Assembly: GCF_024346715.1 (NCBI RefSeq)
Contig: NZ_AP024853.1
Coordinates: 682,001 to 746,000 of the forward strand
Direction: 5' to 3'
DNA from: Photobacterium swingsii
Lineage (GTDB): Bacteria; Pseudomonadota; Gammaproteobacteria; Enterobacterales; Vibrionaceae
Length of the DNA: 64,000 nucleotides
This document shows positions 60,692 to 64,000 of the stretch, one piece after another. Positions within the stretch are counted from its first letter, which is position 1; every line of letters starts with the position of its first letter. The notes below the pieces were generated by a model. It searched no databases. It saw nothing but the letters and a program-made list of their open reading frames with translations, and was not told the DNA's origin. Both the position numbers and the translations under genes were made by a program.

Positions 60692-63610
60692 TTACTGTAA
60701 CGGTGTAATGCGAATATCAGCAATTTTCGCCTCATTCTTTATCCCATCAACACCACCAGCGTATATATATGTTTCATTCGATTTAAGGTAACTCATATTA
60801 AAATGATCCTTAATCGTAAACTGGTATACCTTGCCCTGCTCTAAGCTGACTTCAACTGGGGTTGAATAACGCATCCCTTTGTTCTCGCCAATATGCCCCA
60901 TCTGTATATAACCCTGACCAACCACCTTAGCCGCATCATCAAGCACTTCGATCTTCTTCACCGTATTCGTGATCCCTGTATTAAGCTGACCGAGGTTATT
61001 GTTATACCAAGCGGCTATTTGATAAGTCCCTGTCTTAGGAACGACAAAGCTAGTCAAACTTTTTACAGGCCCACTATTTTGATCAACCGTTACCACAGAA
61101 ACGCCTTGTTTAAGTGTGTAGTAATCACCTTCAAGTTTGACGCGAATTTCATCACCCACACACACAGGTTGGCTTGGGTTTGAACGAAAACCTTGGTCAT
61201 TAACACTTTCGGCGATGTAGCAGGCAAACCCTTGTGAGGTATCAGTATATTGCTGTGCTGTGACACCTTTTTGAATAAGCTGCCCATTGCGGTACAAGTT
61301 AACCTTGTATTTACTCTGAACATCAATCGCAACGCCTTTAGCACCACCATTATCAAGCGCCTTTGCTGTTAATATTGGCTCTTTCGGTGAGTACACACGA
61401 CTATCATCACTCGCGTAAGGCTTCACCCCCGTGATAACCTTGATCGTGTCATCATTTCCAACCAACGCACCTAAAGTGACATGGTAGTTACCGTTTTTAT
61501 CGGTTTGTACATTATCAACTGGGTAGTAACCAGACATATCATCGTTCGCTGGTGGCAAGTCGATAGTGACTGAGAATGTTTTATCTTTGAAGCTAAAGTT
61601 TTCGAGTGTAATTTGCTGAGAATGCGCAAATAAACTATTGCGGATCCACCCTGTAATAAACGGGCTAACGGCAATGTGTCCAGTTTCAGTATGAATGCCA
61701 AAAATCGTTTCCACCACCATATTAAGGTAACCACCAACCGACCAAAGTTGACGCTGTGAATTAATCACAGGGCCATCAAGACTGGCATCCGCACCATGAT
61801 CGCTATGAATAATAAATGACTTACCTGATAGCCATTCGAGATTTTCCATATTAGATAAGTTCGTGGCTGTTCCACGCACCAAAGATTGCACCGCATTATT
61901 CGCTGCGGCCACGTTCAATGTTTGCTTCGCTGCGCGCAAGCTATAAGCCGTCACAAACGGCCAAATCGCACGGTTATGATAGACGGGGACATCAGGCTGC
62001 TGAGGGAAGTACACGGGCACACCAAATTCACTGTGTGGGTAATTGCTCATGATCTTCTTGGCTTGCTCATCACTCGCGATACCACTGATGATCGCTAATG
62101 CTTCACCAAGCATGTCATATTTATCTACCGCGATATCTTTGCCATTATCAAATAAATAGCTAACGTACATACCACGCTGTGCATTCCAGAACTTATCATT
62201 GATCGCTAATTTTAACTGCTTAGCCCATTCGTTATATTTAACCGCATTTCTCGAATCAAACTGCTCAGCCAGTTTCGCCGCTAAACGCATCGCTCGGTAG
62301 TGAGTTACATTCGTCGACAAGGCTTTACTGCTACCAATAGCGTTCACATCTTGCGGTGTCCACGTTGAGTACGTTTGGTCTCGCCAATCAAGGAAGGACT
62401 GTTCACCCATATACAAGCCAGATTGCTGATCAAAGGCCGCTAAGCGATCGGCTTCCAGTGTATTGCTGATCGCATTATAGGCTCGTTCTGCAAATTGCTC
62501 ATACGCTTCACTGTCTAGTGCAGACAGTAATCGCTCTGCACCCAACGCCCACGTTGTACGATCGGTGCTGATCGGCCAACTCCCTCCCGTTCCTGTATCT
62601 TGGACAATTTGCTCGCCATCGTATTGCTTTCCAGTATTGGCACGGAAGCCAGACAATTTAAAATTAAGTCCATTCTCAACCCGTGTTGGGTTCATCAATG
62701 CTAACGAGAGATCTGCCGCATAGGCTAAATCACGGGTCCACACATAGTGCCACTTGGCACCTGTTTCAAACACTTCCGCTTTAATTGGCTTATTGTAGTT
62801 ATAGTTGCCGTCTTTGATTTCAGATACCGACAACTGACTTAGCTCTTTCAGGCTCATCGCAAACAGCGCATCAAAGGCAAGATCACCCGTCACCACTCTT
62901 GGGCCTGCTTGCTCGTTGACGATTAAACCTTGATCCAAGGCATCGCGTAACTCTGTCGTTGTTGAAATACCGAATTCACGCTGTTTGGCTTGTGGATCTT
63001 TAACAGAGAACACCACGGTATCTTTAGTGCCATCAAAGTTGGAAAATTGCTTTGCTTCTTTACTTTGATGGCCTTTGTGAACCATGGCTGGATCTATAAT
63101 GGCCTCTGAATAATACTTCTCGGCTTCAGCTTGAGTCGCCTTGGTTACCGTCATAGTTGCACGGCTTTCATCGGCAAAACTGACAGAAAACTTGTAATAG
63201 CCCTTTTCTTTAAAAGTAATGACTGAGTTACAGTCATCGTTCATGCAGTTTTCATTTGTGTCCGGTTTCGGATCGTAGTCCTGCGCTACGTCAAATTCAG
63301 TGGGCTCAGTAAAGTGGGTGTATTCTAGCTGCCAACCAGGATCGGCAATCTTAAACTGGTTACTACCGCGCGCCACTCGAAGTACTGTTTCGTACTTGTT
63401 ATCACCTAAATAGTTCAGCTTGGCATGCGTTGCCGTGCCCCAATCACCATTTAAACCGCGCAGATACAAATCTTCGCTGATAATGGGTTTATCCTCAGGT
63501 TTCGGTGCGACAGTCGGCATATTTACACTCTCTTGTGAGTCAGAGTTAAAATTACACCCGGCAAGCCCGATACATGATGCGACAGCAAGCGCGATAATAC
63601 TCGGTTTCAT
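60692..63610 (-). CDS. Large surface lipoprotein glycosidase, (alpha/alpha)6 barrel type
   Basis: A 972-residue lipoprotein; the lipobox LAGC (Cys about 19) anchors it to the outer membrane. An N-terminal carbohydrate-binding-like domain (LYLRGLNGDWGTATHAKL onward) precedes a catalytic (alpha/alpha)6 barrel rich in KWHYVWTRDLAYAADLSLAL, DVNAIGSSKALSTNVTHYRAMRLAAKLAEQ and WSVGGYLNMVVETIFGI. The C-terminal 250 residues are beta-rich, as in multi-domain glycosidases. GH15-like or another six-hairpin family is likely; the exact family is uncertain. ATG 63610 has GGAAGGG 6 bases upstream. The divergent LysR gene may regulate it. Confidence 0.78.
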   Translation of the reverse strand: MKPSIIALAVASCIGLAGCNFNSDSQESVNMPTVAPKPEDKPIISEDLYLRGLNGDWGTATHAKLNYLGDNKYETVLRVARGSNQFKIADPGWQLEYTHFTEPTEFDVAQDYDPKPDTNENCMNDDCNSVITFKEKGYYKFSVSFADESRATMTVTKATQAEAEKYYSEAIIDPAMVHKGHQSKEAKQFSNFDGTKDTVVFSVKDPQAKQREFGISTTTELRDALDQGLIVNEQAGPRVVTGDLAFDALFAMSLKELSQLSVSEIKDGNYNYNKPIKAEVFETGAKWHYVWTRDLAYAADLSLALMNPTRVENGLNFKLSGFRANTGKQYDGEQIVQDTGTGGSWPISTDRTTWALGAERLLSALDSEAYEQFAERAYNAISNTLEADRLAAFDQQSGLYMGEQSFLDWRDQTYSTWTPQDVNAIGSSKALSTNVTHYRAMRLAAKLAEQFDSRNAVKYNEWAKQLKLAINDKFWNAQRGMYVSYLFDNGKDIAVDKYDMLGEALAIISGIASDEQAKKIMSNYPHSEFGVPVYFPQQPDVPVYHNRAIWPFVTAYSLRAAKQTLNVAAANNAVQSLVRGTATNLSNMENLEWLSGKSFIIHSDHGADASLDGPVINSQRQLWSVGGYLNMVVETIFGIHTETGHIAVSPFITGWIRNSLFAHSQQITLENFSFKDKTFSVTIDLPPANDDMSGYYPVDNVQTDKNGNYHVTLGALVGNDDTIKVITGVKPYASDDSRVYSPKEPILTAKALDNGGAKGVAIDVQSKYKVNLYRNGQLIQKGVTAQQYTDTSQGFACYIAESVNDQGFRSNPSQPVCVGDEIRVKLEGDYYTLKQGVSVVTVDQNSGPVKSLTSFVVPKTGTYQIAAWYNNNLGQLNTGITNTVKKIEVLDDAAKVVGQGYIQMGHIGENKGMRYSTPVEVSLEQGKVYQFTIKDHFNMSYLKSNETYIYAGGVDGIKNEAKIADIRITPLQ

Positions 63611-63830
63611 CTTCATCCCTTCCATTCATTATTTTGTGCGCCAGTGTAAAAAACTCACTCTTGCAGGAAAAATAGGTGGGATACGCCAGGTCATAGATAA
63701 AAGCTATATCGCGACGACCAGCCGTGATCTAGATCCATGAAATATGTTTATTCTGACTTGAGCATGATTTCAAATTTGTGATTTGCAAGTAAATTTGTGC
63801 AAAATGGCTCGCACTTTTAAGGAATATGAC

Positions 63831-64000
63831 ATGGATAAATCTCTACAACAGTTTTTACTTGTCGCGCGTTGTAAAAGTATTAGCGCAGCAGCAAGAATGG
63901 CAGGACTGAGCCAACCAACAGTCACCAGTAATCTAAAGAAACTTGAAGAAAACCTTGATGTCGAGCTGTTTGAACGAACATCGAAGGGCATGATATTAAC
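63831..64000 (+). CDS. LysR-family transcription regulator (partial, runs off right edge)
   Basis: Only the first 56 codons are in the window. The frame starts at ATG 63831, with AAGGA 7 bases upstream, and reads SLQQFLLVARCKSISAAARMAGLSQPTVTSNLKKLEENLDVELFERT, the standard LysR N-terminal HTH. It is divergent from the glycosidase gene, so it may control that gene; this is inference from gene order. Confidence 0.9.
   Translation, partial: MDKSLQQFLLVARCKSISAAARMAGLSQPTVTSNLKKLEENLDVELFERTSKGMIL

Overview
The window is a stretch of a Vibrionaceae-like chromosome, probably Photobacterium or Vibrio. This is inferred from gene content and order, especially a fructose-family PTS/AraC/manA cluster laid out like Vibrio cholerae VC1820-VC1827, and from moderate A+T. 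About the first 21.4 kb is one end of a temperate prophage. The rest is ordinary chromosome rich in transport, sensing and nitrogen or carbon catabolism. No rRNA, tRNA, CRISPR array or insertion sequence was found.

Prophage (1 to about 21.4 kb). Packaging genes lie at the left edge: the large terminase subunit runs off the window, with the small subunit and a PD-(D/E)XK-like nuclease beside it. Next comes an accessory block (3.2-8 kb) built from small minus-strand genes, each with its own promoter and terminator. One plus-strand gene inside the block encodes a winged HTH, a GHKL ATPase and a STAS-like DUF4325 domain in one polypeptide. It is flanked by a direct duplication that includes a 55-base exact repeat. 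From 7.9 to 14.9 kb a minus-strand early operon with overlapping starts and stops runs from an O-like replication protein, whose gene carries origin iterons, through a DnaC-type loader and an AntA/AntB-type antirepressor to many small unknown genes. At 15.3 kb the plus-strand repressor has an S24-like C-terminus that lacks the expected Ser/Lys pair, which fits induction by antirepressor rather than SOS cleavage. A second plus-strand operon (16.2-20.1 kb) holds a DUF2303 protein, a coiled-coil protein, an MT-A70 adenine methyltransferase, an AlpA-like protein and a small zinc-ribbon protein. The tyrosine integrase is convergent and overlaps the end of that operon.

Chromosome (21.6-64 kb). A chemoreceptor and an orphan solute-binding protein form a two-gene unit without a permease. 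Then come YdcH-like and GNAT genes; the PTS/mannose region with four EII systems, a degenerate HPr-EIIA fusion, an AraC regulator and mannose-6-phosphate isomerase; a HExxH lipoprotein; a Cache chemoreceptor; a second GNAT; a CyuA-family [4Fe-4S] protein; an ICMT-like methyltransferase; DUF3010; and an M3 oligopeptidase. The agmatine deiminase pathway follows: putrescine carbamoyltransferase, TetR regulator and carbamate kinase on the minus strand, facing an antiporter and agmatine deiminase. It converts agmatine to putrescine, CO2 and NH3 with ATP gain, and a similar operator-like site lies before both halves. A CatB-type acetyltransferase is preceded by a short leader ORF with attenuator-like alternative hairpins. 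The rest is a PEP-CTERM protein, a 2OG-Fe(II) oxygenase, an LRR-kinase fusion, an RhlE-type helicase, YghU, an MFS exporter, a large glycosidase lipoprotein and the start of a LysR regulator.
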